A DNA stretch of 64,000 nt. Origin: Burhinus oedicnemus. Lineage: Eukaryota > Chordata > Aves > Charadriiformes > Burhinidae. The DNA lies in NCBI GenBank assembly GCA_008921705.1, contig VFFE01006968.1, forward strand, positions 474,108-538,107, in the 5' to 3' direction. Below, in pieces: positions 1-12,700 of the stretch. The notes below the pieces were generated by a model, which saw only the letters and a list, made by a program, of their open reading frames with translations, was not told the DNA's origin and ran no database searches. The position numbers and the translations under genes were made by a program. Every line of letters starts with the position of its first letter. Positions within the stretch are counted from its first letter, which is position 1.

Positions 1-660
1 GTGCCTTCTGCAACAAGCAAGACCTTGCTTAGCAGTCATGCCCTGCACATATGCATGTCAGCACTAAACTACTATAAAGTGGCCAGACACTTTCCATTCT
101 TTGGAGTTAAAATCTGGTTATTCACTTCCTTCATGTCAATTTTTGTTTCAGTCTGTTTCCTTACTATGCAAAACCCATCATGTGCTGGGAGATGAATCAC
201 TGAACTTTTGTTGCCTTTTAGCTCCTCTCTGTGAGTGTGTAAAGCACTACACCAGATATTGAGTGTCCTAAATCATAGTTTCTATAGCTAAATCCACATT
301 TCATAGCAGGTGTAGACTATGGCATCCTTGGGTCCTAATCAGTCCCCCCATGGTCCAGATCATCACACAGCTGGAGAGCTCAGAGCTGGGGGTCATTCCT
401 GGGGACACAAGGTAAGCTGTAGTTTATGCTTAACACAGATTCTTTAACAGGCTATATGCATAAACCAAACCCAGTATTTTAGCAATAGCTGTGAATTGTA
501 ACCATAGCACAACAGACTGTTGAATCTCAAATTTAAACATAACCAACAGATGAGGACTCTCAAAAGAATTAGATGGTTAACTAGGGAGCCAGAAATTAAT
601 ATAACATAAAGATACTAAATGAGTAATATTAGACAAATGTTTGCGATCTAACATCCTTAC
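1..660 (-). other. LAPTM4B intron 6 (partial)
   Basis: This is intronic sequence between exon 6 and the final exon, which lies outside the window. I see no coding exon, recognisable repeat or RNA gene here. Confidence 0.8.
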
Positions 661-756
661 CGCAGTGTCATTTGTGGTAATGTACACCAACACATCTGAG
701 TTGTTTCTCCCATTAATGTATCGGTAACAGTTCCACACGCAGCTTATCAAGTAACC
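661..756 (-). CDS. LAPTM4B: LAPTM4B exon 6: juxtamembrane cytosolic tail
   Basis: The 96-bp exon (32 codons, phase 0/0) encodes [20 protein letters not shown], then [12 protein letters not shown]. The acceptor is TTTTCTTTTTAG and the donor GTAAGG. The next exon should start with Val and carry LLPPYDDAT and the C-terminal PPPPY motif, which recruit Nedd4-type ligases in the family. No such coding sequence occurs in positions 1-655, so exon 7 lies beyond the window edge. The NNS and NDT triplets look like N-glycosylation sequons, but they fall in the expected cytosolic tail and are unlikely to be used. Confidence 0.96.
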
Positions 757-3700
757 CTAAAAAGAAAAGGGATTTATTATTCTCTGCAGAAAATAAATCA
801 TATAAATTTTCCTGTTAGAGCATTTCTGTTCTTACATAAACAAGAATATAAGCCAGATCGAAGCACGGGAACTTTGCTGGTTGCAGTGACTGTAAGGATG
901 CGTAGGGGCTCTGTGAGTAATCCAACACCATTCCTCATACTGATAGAGCTGGGGTTGTTCAGTCTTGAGATGAGAAGGCTCCGGGGAGACCCTACTGTGG
1001 CTTTTCAATATATAAAGGGGGCTTATAAAAAAGATGGAGATGATAGACTTTTAACCAAAGCCTGTAGTGACAGGACAAGGGGCAACGGTTTTAAACTGAA
1101 AGAGGGTAGATTTAGATTGGACATAAGGAAGAAACTTTTTACAATGAGGGTGGAACAGGTTGCCCAGGGAAGTTGTGGAGGCCCCATCCCTTGAAATGTT
1201 CAAGGTCAGGTTGGACGGGGCTTTGAGCAACCAGGTCTAGTGGGAGGTGTCCCTACCCACAGCAGAGGGGTTGGACTAGGTGATCTTTAAAGGTCTCTTC
1301 CAACCGAAACCATTCTCTGATTCTATGGTTCCGTGATTATGGATACTTGTGTTGCTCTATGAGCCATCTACTGCAATCTAGACCTATCTGAATGAAGTTT
1401 ACTATTCCCGATATTTAATATTACAGCATACTTAATGCAGACCAATTGTTTTGAAAATAGGAAGTTTTTTTGGGCCTGAATATAGCTAAGGTAACATCAT
1501 TTTGTGTATCTAATCTCCCTTTTACTTAAATGAGCAGGTCACATATGCTGGCTTGCTTTCTTACACCTCTCTAGAAATACAGAGAGACACGAGCTCAGTC
1601 AGACACCTCGATACTGTGCATGGGATACTGCGTACCAGCAGGGGTGAGTTTTACAACATAAAATGAAGGTACAAGTTAGACTGTGACAAAAATAGGAGGT
1701 GCTGCAGATGCAGAATATCTCAGGGACAGCAGCAAAAAGTAAACAGAAACCAGTTTTGGATTCCTCCATGGTAAGGATGTTTAAATATCGTCAAGTGGGG
1801 TTTAGTAGAAAGTAGAAGCAAACCACAGTCAAAAGAGCACAAGCACGCTGGGGCTGAAGAATCATCAAGCAAATTACAGGAAACCCTCCTTGTCTTGTGA
1901 GTGGAAGCCTGGACAATGACTATGTGATGATCCTATATATCACCTGCATTGTTTCAATACTCTGTTTCACTTAATCTGACATTAAATCAATGTATTCCAT
2001 ATGACTGGAATGGTCTGGGGCCTTCCTATTCTTGCCTGACTAGAGAAAATTGCCAATGTAAAAGTTTTTACTGAAATCTGAAATTATTTCTGACCTCTTA
2101 ACTGTTATTACAGATACTTCATTTTTTTTCAGTATAAAGCACAAAAACAGTTATTGCAGCAATAATCCTACCGCAGGATCATAAACCTCACTATTTGTGT
2201 TCTTGGAGCTCACTTGGTTCTGGGTAGGGCTGCTGCCTGGCAAACAACTAGTTGTCTCCACTTTTTTTTTAACTGGTTGGGCAAAGTGCTCACATCCATC
2301 ATCTCCTTCACCAGCAAGATTGATTCCATTCTGGCCAGCAGAGATGAGCAAAGTGACTGGAAGGAAGCCGGGAGGCAGCAACACATGCGGAGGAGCAGGA
2401 GTCAGATCCTCAGCATCCACAAGGCTGGTGGGACTAAGCAGTTCGCTATGGAGCTTTCTGCTTTCCACGTAGTCACACATGACAGTGATGAGGAGAACAA
2501 TGTGTTTTGATGGTGCCCAACTTATATTTTTACTTAGTAGGTTCTGCATAGCAGTTCTTTCACAAACCTAGCATGTGCAGATTAAACTGCCAGCACGGCT
2601 TGGATTTGCATGTGTGTCTCACTCCGAGTGAGTCATACTTTTGTGACTCACTTGCACTGATGACCTTCCAAAAGCCTCTTATCCTTTTGAGCTGCCCTGT
2701 GCTTCCTCCCTCTCCAGAGCTGTCACACATGAGCTGTGTTTTTCGGGATGCCACATGACTCACTGATGGCTCGCTTGCAGATCAGGAATAGTTTTTTCCA
2801 CCGGGGCCTGAGCTGGCTGAAATCCAGTAATTTTGTTTCCTCTTCTTTACAGCATCTTACAGACCCTGGATGACTTCGAGCTGTTGTGGACTTTGACAAT
2901 ATTTTCTACCATTAAATGGGGAGAGTAAAAGGCTTCTGGAGGGAGCTGAATCTTAAGAGAGGGTTAGGCTGGCTCTACCGCCTGGGCTGCAGGCTATGCA
3001 AGCTTGCCCTAGGCTACTGAACCAAGTGATATAAAGGTATACACATACACATACACATACATATACGTATACGCTTCTGGGGGACACAACCCATGTTTGT
3101 AAGAAACCCTTTACATTAAGCCTACCTATTTGCAAACCGATTTCTATACTTCTCCTCTTAAAATCCAAATGGAGGGAAGCCTTCTTTCAGGTAATACCGT
3201 CTTATCTGGGAGAAGCTAGTGGGAGATTTATTTTTGAATGTTCCCATTCCATTACATGCGTTGAATAAAACACATTTAACCACACAATGAAGCCCTGCAG
3301 CTCTTTCAGCTCTGCACCCTAGCTCTTATCAGCCCTGCTCCTTCATGCATGGGCTGTTTCTCAGTGGGCGAGGTCTGTTCCAGTCTTTGAATTAAAGAGG
3401 TCATCAGCCAGCACACACCAAGACACTGACCTATGTACAGATGAGAATGGCAGCAGCTCGGAGCATGTCCTTGTCCAAGCACTTTGGATATGTGCTGCTA
3501 GCCTGCGAACCGTGAGGTGTGGAAACTCGCTTCCTCAACCTGTAACTTCTTTAAAGTTGTTCCTGATCGCTGTTTTCTACTGATGCTGCTGCGCCATTAA
3601 ATGGGATTGCTGATTCAGTTACCAGATTTTTTCCTGAAAAACTTGGCTGAGGTTTCCAATACTGCTTTAAAATGTGTGGCTGGACACACAGTATATAAAT

Positions 3701-6700
3701 ATATCGATTTTTCTCTCAGACCAATGTTCACATTTGGAATAGGCCCTGTGTAAAAGGCATCGAAGCCACTTGAGCCTAATCCACCCTTAGTGGAATTCCC
3801 GCATAGCACAGCACAGGCTGCTGACAGACGCCTTTTGGGGGGGCAGCCCCAATAGCCACCGTGTAAAAGGATGGGTGCACAAGAAGGGCCAAGTGTGGAA
3901 ACAGGCACGGTGCCTGCTCCTACCAGCTTTCAGTCCTCCTGTCTGAATGGTGGTAAATGACCTTAGCCCCTAAGGAACTGAAACCCACAAAACTTTATAG
4001 CCCTGCCTCTCGCCGTTGTTATTGCATATGCGCTTGTTAAGCTGCAAAACAACAGTAATGTACTGCACTGCTCCTGCTCATCAGACACGTGCCCGACCAG
4101 CTGACTGACCGGCATGTTTGTGGAAATTAGAGGTTGCTGTATCCTGCCGTTTCTTGTAATGCAGCAAGGAAAAGTCTGTGCCGATCTGGGTCACAGCAGC
4201 CCTCTGGGCAGCTCCCTCGCTGGCAGCAAGCACAGGGTGAACGCCACAGACCCGACAGAGCCCCCTCGGGTTAGGAGCCTGTCTGCACCGAGTTCCATTT
4301 TATTCTCCAGCTGCTTTGGATTTCTATTTACAGAGCTGGGCTGGTCTTCAGTAACTGGTAAAAAGGAGATAAATATTTCTACACAAACTAAAATGTATAT
4401 GAAGATTTCAGAGGGATGCTAATGGCAGACCAGTTAGCCACATGTATTTCGCATGTCGGTGCTGCAGGAGGAGAAACAATGGGTTGCTGTGCTGATGAAA
4501 TCTGCAATTAAATCCATCTTCTTGGCACACTAGAATGTGTATCTTCTGAGTATAAAAAGGCTGTACAAGAATCACTCCTTATAATGCTGTAATTGAAAAG
4601 GATTAATGATGTCAAACCAAACCACTGGTCTGCAACACTTTAAAAGGCACCTTATACGGGCCAGGACATCATCTGTTGGCTCACAGTCACACATACTAGG
4701 GTACGCAATTTAAAGCAAATGACCCCTGCTTTAGAGTTAGTCCTGTAAGTACCCTGCCCCAGTGCTGGGACCTGCCCCAGGCTTTTGTGGAGCTGGTGGC
4801 AACCTCGTGGCTCTGTGCTGGCCATTCCTGGGAGTGGGAGTCAGAGGTTGGCTGCTGGGGATGTGTTCATGGTCCTGACTGCTGCTCGTGCTGCAGGTCA
4901 CGGTTAGCCCTGCCACGAGGCATCCCCCTGGGCTGAGATATGAAATCTCTCAGGGTGATAAAACTTCTCTCAGTGTCATAAGACTTCATTCTGCATCACC
5001 CTTTCCCATCTGCTCAGGACACCAGGACATGCAGAGTGGTCTCATTCCCAGGCTCAGCACCTGTCATGGAGACTATGGACATATTACGGAGACCAGAGTT
5101 AATATTCAGTTTGCTGAAGATCAGCCTGTCTCGCTGAGCTGGAATACCTTTCAGCTGCCTCACTGGCAACCGCCTCCTCCCACCTACTTTCCAGAAAAAG
5201 AAAGGCCGAAAAAGAAGATGAGAAGAGGCCATACTCAGCAGCTGCAGAGTGCTCAGGGCAGCTTGGGGGAAGGGTTTCTTCTGGTTGTGCCTGTGGTCAC
5301 CCGAGCCTAGCTCATTTGGCCCTGGGGGCTTTGCCCATGGTGAGGAGGAGGAAGACTCAACCGTTCTATCTCAGCAGCTGGGGCTGGCCAGAGGAACCTG
5401 AGCCCTGTTCCCGGACCAGCTGCAGATGAGGGCGTGATTTGAAAGCCGCTGTGTTGGCTATATGCCATTTGAAGTCCTGTGTACGTGTATATAAATACAT
5501 TTATGCTGCTGGATGTTCTTCCTCAGCCAGATAGGAAGCACCTATGTTTCATGGTATGTACCTCTGGTTCAGTTTCTAGACAAACACAGTAAATGGAATA
5601 ACACTTTTTGGTCTACTCTGAAAAAGATTCTGCATGAAAGCACCTGAAATATCCATTAGCTGCTTTGGATCCAAGTAAATCCTAAGGACTAAAAAGACAA
5701 GTGCTTGTGTGTGGTTAGCTGTCTCGCTTTCTTAGTACCCTCTCTTGTCCCTCCCTTCCCCTTCTGCAATCCCATGACTGCAACCACCATCTAATGCTGC
5801 TATATCTTGATTTCTGCTCAGTAGTGTTTTCCTTTGCGTGTAGCTTCACCCAAACCAAAAGTGTCATAATGCCAAATGTTTCTGAGGAATTATGTGATTC
5901 TATTTCATATTTCCCACCAGCTGAATGCAGCTTTTCCTACTGTCACTTTTCCTAGGTTACAATGTTTTGGTTTCTCTCCCTATTTCTAGTCAAACTCCAG
6001 AGGGAGAGGGAGCTTAGGCATATTTTTATGCACAGTACCTTTTCAGTTTTAGTATATAAACGTGGTACCATCTGTTAAGTCTATCAGTGATAAAGTGTGA
6101 TGCATATGATAGTGTCCAGCTTTCTTTTCATGGAGCAGATTCCGTAAATCTACATAGCAGCTCTTCTGGAAACACAAAAAATGCAAATGAAAATGCTAAC
6201 TGGAATTTAGCATGTGTTTCTGTGTGAGTCATTTTTTGTGACTCATTTGCATGATAATATGCTGCTAGAACGAGCATTATATGACCACATATACTCTTGG
6301 AAAAAATGTGTGATAGCCACTTTAAAAGAAAATAAGTCTTTCGCACTATTAATTTCTTAGGTTTCTTTTTTTCTGTACTAAGTATTTCTGCCATTCTGAT
6401 TTTAGTTGCAATTTTTTTAATAAGCTTGAGACTTCCTCGCCATATTTAGCCCAGACCCACCTGGGGTAAAAAGGAGCTAATGCTTGCATCTGAGAAATGT
6501 AGAGAGCACATCCCTGTGGCACCTGACAGATCTACATATTTATTATGTTCATATGTATTTCTTAAACGTGCAAACAAAATCAACTGTATGGCTGTGAACA
6601 TATAAAGCCAGAGGGCTAAACTGTATTTCTAAATCACAGAAGAAAAGTGAATATCACTTCCAACAGCACCTTAAAATACCTTATCTGTTTAGGGTTTTTT

Positions 6701-9700
6701 TCAATTTTGAAGTAGCTTCAATAATCTAATCAACCTCTTTTGTCGCAGTAACTTTCCCTGTTCATGTTGTCAAATGTGTTGTCTGGAAGCAACATCCCTG
6801 GTGCCACTGTGGCTCTTTGGGACTTGTCTAATCTAATGTGTAATTGCTCTGCAGAGAAAGAGCAAGAACTATTCTGAAATAAAACCCAACACGGGAAATA
6901 CAAGACCAGCAGTACTGCACTGTCAGAAACTTGCAGAAGGGTGCAAGAAGAGACTGAACATACCAGCATACTTTCCAGGAGGTCCAAGGCTCAGGGGACC
7001 AGTTGAGCCACAGGTGGTTGTTTTTCAAACATTGATTTGTCTGATCTTATTCTGAGCTCCTTTTGGACTTCTGCCCTGCACAGCAGGTAGGGGCTGACCT
7101 TGCTGTACCATGAACCTGGGTGCGGGGCTTTCTCATGAGCCCTTTCCGGCTGCACTGGGTGATGCCACATCTCCCCTTCATCCAGACCTGTCACTTCCAG
7201 CCCTCTCACCCGCGAGGTTTGCCTAATAGCAAATGAATCATCACTCCTTGTGCCCTTTTGCTACCTGGTGTGACAGTCCTTTATGTTGTCCCTCCCAGGA
7301 GGGATTGTTTGGATCTGTTTACCTGCTCTACAACATCCTTTTTGAGATAGGGCACCAGAAGTGAATGTATGCTTCCAGAGGCAGTAGGCATCAAAACTGG
7401 CAAAGAAATCTTTAGATTTCTGGGTTTTCTATTCCTTTCTTAATATTCTTTGCATTTGATTTACTTGTTTGACCAGAACCGAGCAGTAAGCTAATAGTTT
7501 CACAGGTCTACCTATTACAGCTACAAGATCACTTTTTCGGGCGGTCACGCTTAGTTCAGAGTCTGCTGCAGCGACTGTGAAACAAGATTGTGGTTCCTCT
7601 GTCCCCACCACTTAGAATTTATCACCAGTAAGTTTCTGTGCCATTCCATTGCTCAGTCACTCAGTGCCATGCGATCCTTCTGCACAGATTTCTTGGCTGA
7701 TTGTTTTTGCTATTTTGAATGACATTGCAAAAAAATGTTGTTGTTAGATTTCCTTCCCCTTCCCAGATCTTTTATGAATGCATCAAACAGCATGGGTCTT
7801 ACTGTTGTAAAGACTGATAATTTATCCTTATTCTCTATTTCCTAGCTACAGTCTGTGAGATGACCTTTATTCTTGTCCCTGCACATCTTAGGGTGTCTTT
7901 AAGCCTTTGGCGAGAGACTCTGCCAAACACCTTTTGGAAAACCAAGAAGTCTGTATCAACAGCTCCTCCCTTGTCCACTGGATGACCTGCTCCTTCAAAA
8001 GATTTGTGTGTCATGAGCTCCCCCTACAAGCATCATGCTTCCCCATTGTGGCTTATATGTTCATGTGTTTGTCTACGAGATTTTCTGCTTCTTTTCCATA
8101 ATGTCTATCACTTTGCTTTGTATAGCTGTCAGGCTGCCTGGTGTGTACTGCCCTAGATCTCTTCTAAAGCCAAGCCTCCCAGCAAGGGACGTTCCACCCA
8201 TGACCAAAATTAGACTTTATACACAGTAATGCACTTACCTTAAAAGCCAAAATGATACTTATGAAAAGGAGGATAATCACAACCAGACACGTAGGGTTCA
8301 CAGACATAATCTCTTCCTTGTAGGGAAAATTGGTGGGCTGCATAAGCAAAAATAAGCAAAACACTGTAAGTTAATCTCACAAGCCATTTAAGAGCCATTC
8401 AATTAGTGCGCTCTGTAATTAACAGCTTACAGAACTTGCTGTGATCTACTAAACTGGGAGCTCTTTGCACTGATAACCAGTTTCGGTAAGTTTGGCTGGA
8501 ACAGGCATTGCAAGGACTCAGCTGCCAAACACTCACCGGAGGGCTGCGCGGTTTGCCTTTCGCTTTGTAGGTGGTGTGGGCTGTCTTTTCCTCTGTGTGC
8601 ATTGGGTTTGTATCTGACACAAATCAGCAAAGGACATCTCTCTGGGAGCTTTGCAGCAGGAAATCAACCATCTTGGGCAATGGCAGGAAATTTCTGTACG
8701 TATCATTATCTGATTGCCAAAGACCAGAAGCAGCCCCTTCCAGAAAGTCAAAGCAGGAAAAGCTGCACTTAAGTATTTGATCAAAAGATATTTGGTCTAT
8801 TCTGCTCTATCTTATTTTGGCTAAATTTGGACTACTTCTTCAGGAGCCCTTGTTAGTGCTGCTGAGTGCATGCCCCATGGAGGCACGGGTCTTACAGGAG
8901 AGTAATGGCATGATTTCAAATCGAAACGTGCTTCAGATCTCATACATGAAAATGAGGTGACAAAATTAATCTTCCTACTTAGCTTAGGCTCTAGTGATTT
9001 ACAATTGTGAAACACTTTAGGATCACTGGCTGAAAAACAACCTCTAAAAATATTTTACTGTATTTGTTATTGCTTAAAGAAAACACACCCTTTAAAACGA
9101 ATGTTCCAAATCGTTTTGAAATATCGCAAGGCAAAAGTTCCTGTTTCAGTTAGAATAATCCATTGTTCACAGAGCTGTTCTCCACAAAAGATAGCTCCGC
9201 TGCAACACTCGCTCATTATAACTGAATGCATTAGCTCCTTCCACACACAACCCCCTTTTCCCTTACAGGTCTAATTACTTAACCAGGCCAGCTCTGCATC
9301 CTTGTCAGGACAATTAACTAGACTGAGCTATAACTGTATTCTTGGCGATGATGGTATAAATCCAGAGTAACCTTTTAATACCCCTTATACCAGCATTCAT
9401 CTCAGTGCATCAGGAAATTCTCTTTTTTTTTGGACAGCTGCTGGTGAGAATAGGTCTTTATTTAGCGCTTCCATGAACTGTTCAGAGTAGTTAACATCAA
9501 CAGCAGCTGTAACCCTTTCCAGAAAAACATTACATAAACACATTTTCTGCTTCTTGACAGCAATGCTTCTGTGCCTGTGCTGAATTTCATGGTTGAAGTT
9601 TTTATCACGTTATCTTCTTTGTTGAGGTACAGCTTTTGTAGGAAACTAGCTTGCTATAATTCACAAAGTTGCTTCTTTTTTTTTTTTTCCACAGAAGGTT

Positions 9701-12700
9701 ATTCCTACAGATAGCGGATGCGGTCACCCGGAGACCAAGAAACCAAGAGTATATGCCAAGAAAAGATGCGCTGAAAAGTAAGCACAAACCTTATATGCAG
9801 AAAATTTAAGTATTAATGCCACAGCCTGCCCTCCTGCTTGCAGGAGGGAGGCCATGCAAGTGGTTGGAAAGTCCAGTCAGCTAAGGACAGTTACAGTAAA
9901 ACTGTCCCAAACCAGTATTTTTAGTACTGGCCTGCCATTAAAAAACCTAGTCAACTAGTTTGTGAATGTAATAAAAAACTCCTAGTGAGGCTTTTGATCC
10001 TCCTACACTCTGGTTTTTGGGAAGCAGTCAAAGACTGGATGATTGCATGCTGGGGTCTTGGCCATAACCTAATGGCCTGTTTTCAGACATCAACTCAACT
10101 GGGATTTACACAGGGGCAAAAAGAGGGCAGGAAAATGACCAAGTAAGTTCCTACTACCTTGAAGAGCAGGAAGATCTCAGGAGCCATGGGCCCTGGCCAA
10201 GTCTGGGAGCAGCATGTGCTGCAGAGTAGTGCCTGGCCCTCTCTTACACCAGCAGTATTTCAGGTGAAAGGACAATAATTCAGCACTGAAAGCAGCAAAC
10301 CAGGAGAGCGCGTGAGGAGCAAATGCTGCGGTTTGTCCCCTTCAGGCTTGGCTTTCTGGGTCTCTGTCCTGAAAAGATGTGAAGCGTAAGCAAGCCCCAG
10401 CAAGGCAGTGAGTGCTGCACCCATGTGGTGCCCGCCCCCACCCGCCTGGGAGACGTTGGTGCGGGGCGTGAAAAATGAAGCCGGCCTCTCCTGGAGCTTC
10501 CCGGCTTGCTGTGTGGGAGAGGAAGCTTTCAGGGCCATGATGAATAGCCCAGGGGAATCCGGTCAGCATGGAAGAAACTCCCTTTGTTTGCTAACTGGGC
10601 TGGTGGCACCTGCCGACAAGAAGATGTTTAATGCTGGCTTGCCTGGGCTGGCCTATGAGCCGTCTGAGCTTGACTCACAACTACAAATCCCTTCAGTGTG
10701 GTAGGAAAAGCAATGTATAAAACCTGCAGCTTTTGTCAAAGAAGCAGGAAAGGTAATGAGAAGCATCTCGTCTGGCTCTAGGCTTGCCCGGTGCAGGTAC
10801 CATCAAGGATCTGATGCTATCAAGTGGCCCTTGGGGTCTGCCCAAGACAGCAGCCACACCTGAAGTCTCATTCACTCCCATGGCAAGTGGGTACCAACAG
10901 TGGCTCAGGTGAATCAATCAACTATTGCCCTCCACTGACTGCAGTGATAAGCTTAAACACCGATGTGGGTGTACGAGGTGGGAAGAGAAATTCTGCTCCT
11001 GTGCTGGGGGTTTGCTCCCCTGTGGGGAGACCAGTGGCTGAAATCCTGCTGCTGGGAAGGCCCCAGGAACTGGGTTCATGCTGTAACTTCTGGGAAAAGC
11101 TTGGTGTCAAATGTTGTGCAAGGTTTGACGAAGCTGAGACTGAAATATGGCTGGGTGGGAAAAATCAAGCCTGTTGCTGGAAATACAGGTGTGATTTTGC
11201 AGTAGGTCATGATGAAATTTTCTATACAAACAAGAAGTAGTTGTAGTGGTGTGGCACCAGCATGTTAAAGTCATAATTAAAGTGTCATTTATAACCTTGT
11301 CATGGACACGGAGCAGGCTGCATAGGTAATAATATACCCGGTAAAATTTCAATTTAAAAAAAATTACCACTTATACATAGCAAAGCTCTATTAGACACTT
11401 AGAAATAATCTAAAACTTGCATGGAAAGTATATTTGTACTGCATCAACATTGTACAAATACACAAGATGAATGAAAAGTCCAAGGCTGTAGCCCTTTCTC
11501 ATTCCCTCAGCCTGCTTGCATAACCTTTCATGTTTTCCTTCCCCTTGGACTACAAAAAATCCACTTTAAAAGATGGTGTGGATTCTCATTCAACAGTTAT
11601 AATCCTCTGAATGTCAGAATCTTACAAAATTGAAAGAAAACAGTAATGTGTCTGCAGAATTTTTAAAGCTCTGCTATGAAGTTAGTATTTCTTCTTTGGA
11701 ATTATAAAATTGCATTAAAAATGTCAGAAAGGATATTCCTTTACTAAGCTTTAGTTTATAGGTATAATTTCTTTAGGTTAATCTCTTTTACTTCTCTAGA
11801 CTTTTCCCCTAGGATTTAAAAGCGTGACCAGTACCACCTGAGTTGTTAGACAGCAGCATTGCAGGTAGCCCCATAGTAAAGCTATTTAACATACTTTGAA
11901 ATTTTCTTTAAATTAACTGTAATAGTCCTGTACTTTATCAAAAAACAAGTTTGCATAACTCTATTGCAGACTAGCTTGTTCTGCACCTCTGCTTCAATTC
12001 ATTTCGTGTACTGCTATCAAATGGCAGAAGATGAAGTGTTTAATTTGAAGACTTTAAAAAGCTCATATATCAGAGATTTAGTGGGGCTAAAGAAAAGAGA
12101 TGTGCTTTAGGCCACACTGCTTTAGACCACTACTGCTCCAAGAACCAGAACGATTTTTATTTTACACATGCTGGATTTACTGTATGTGAAGATTTTTCTT
12201 TTTCTAGTGACAATGATGATGACCAACATGTGCAACATAACCCTTGGAAAGTTGTATCACATGATCACCGTACAACATTTCGAATGCTAGATTTGTAACA
12301 TCTACTTATTTTACATGACCCTTCATGCTGAGTTGCTCTTGCAATTTATGGGAATTAAGTGGCACATCTGTGTATAACTGGGTATTAAAAGGCAACAAAA
12401 AGTTTCCAAACACACTTGTGCCTCTGAAAGAAGCAGCCAGTATAGGCTGACATTACCAAATACCCCGTGAACACAATGTTCTGTATTTTACAGTCGCAAC
12501 ATTTTCAGCTAGGGCTCTGCCTAGCCTATTGATAGGTACTCATTTATCATCCTGCTAGAAGTACATGGAGGGTTTCACAGTAGCTTGCAACTCATCACTG
12601 ATAGACTGAAATCTGGCAGATGTGCACCAAAGTGAACAGATAACGTAATTCCAGATACTAGCGTAGGGAAGTAGAAATGGTTAAAAACATGGTGTTCTCA

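Larger units (their letters stand above)
757..8238 (-). other. LAPTM4B intron 5
   Basis: A 7.5-kb intron bounded by the donor of exon 5 and the acceptor of exon 6. It holds a CR1 3' end (940-1338, plus), a (CATACA)-type microsatellite (3039-3072), two AP-1/octamer palindromes (2604-2650 and 6181-6252) and the start of a decayed CR1-class fragment (from about 7220). The rest is unremarkable unique sequence. Confidence 0.85.
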
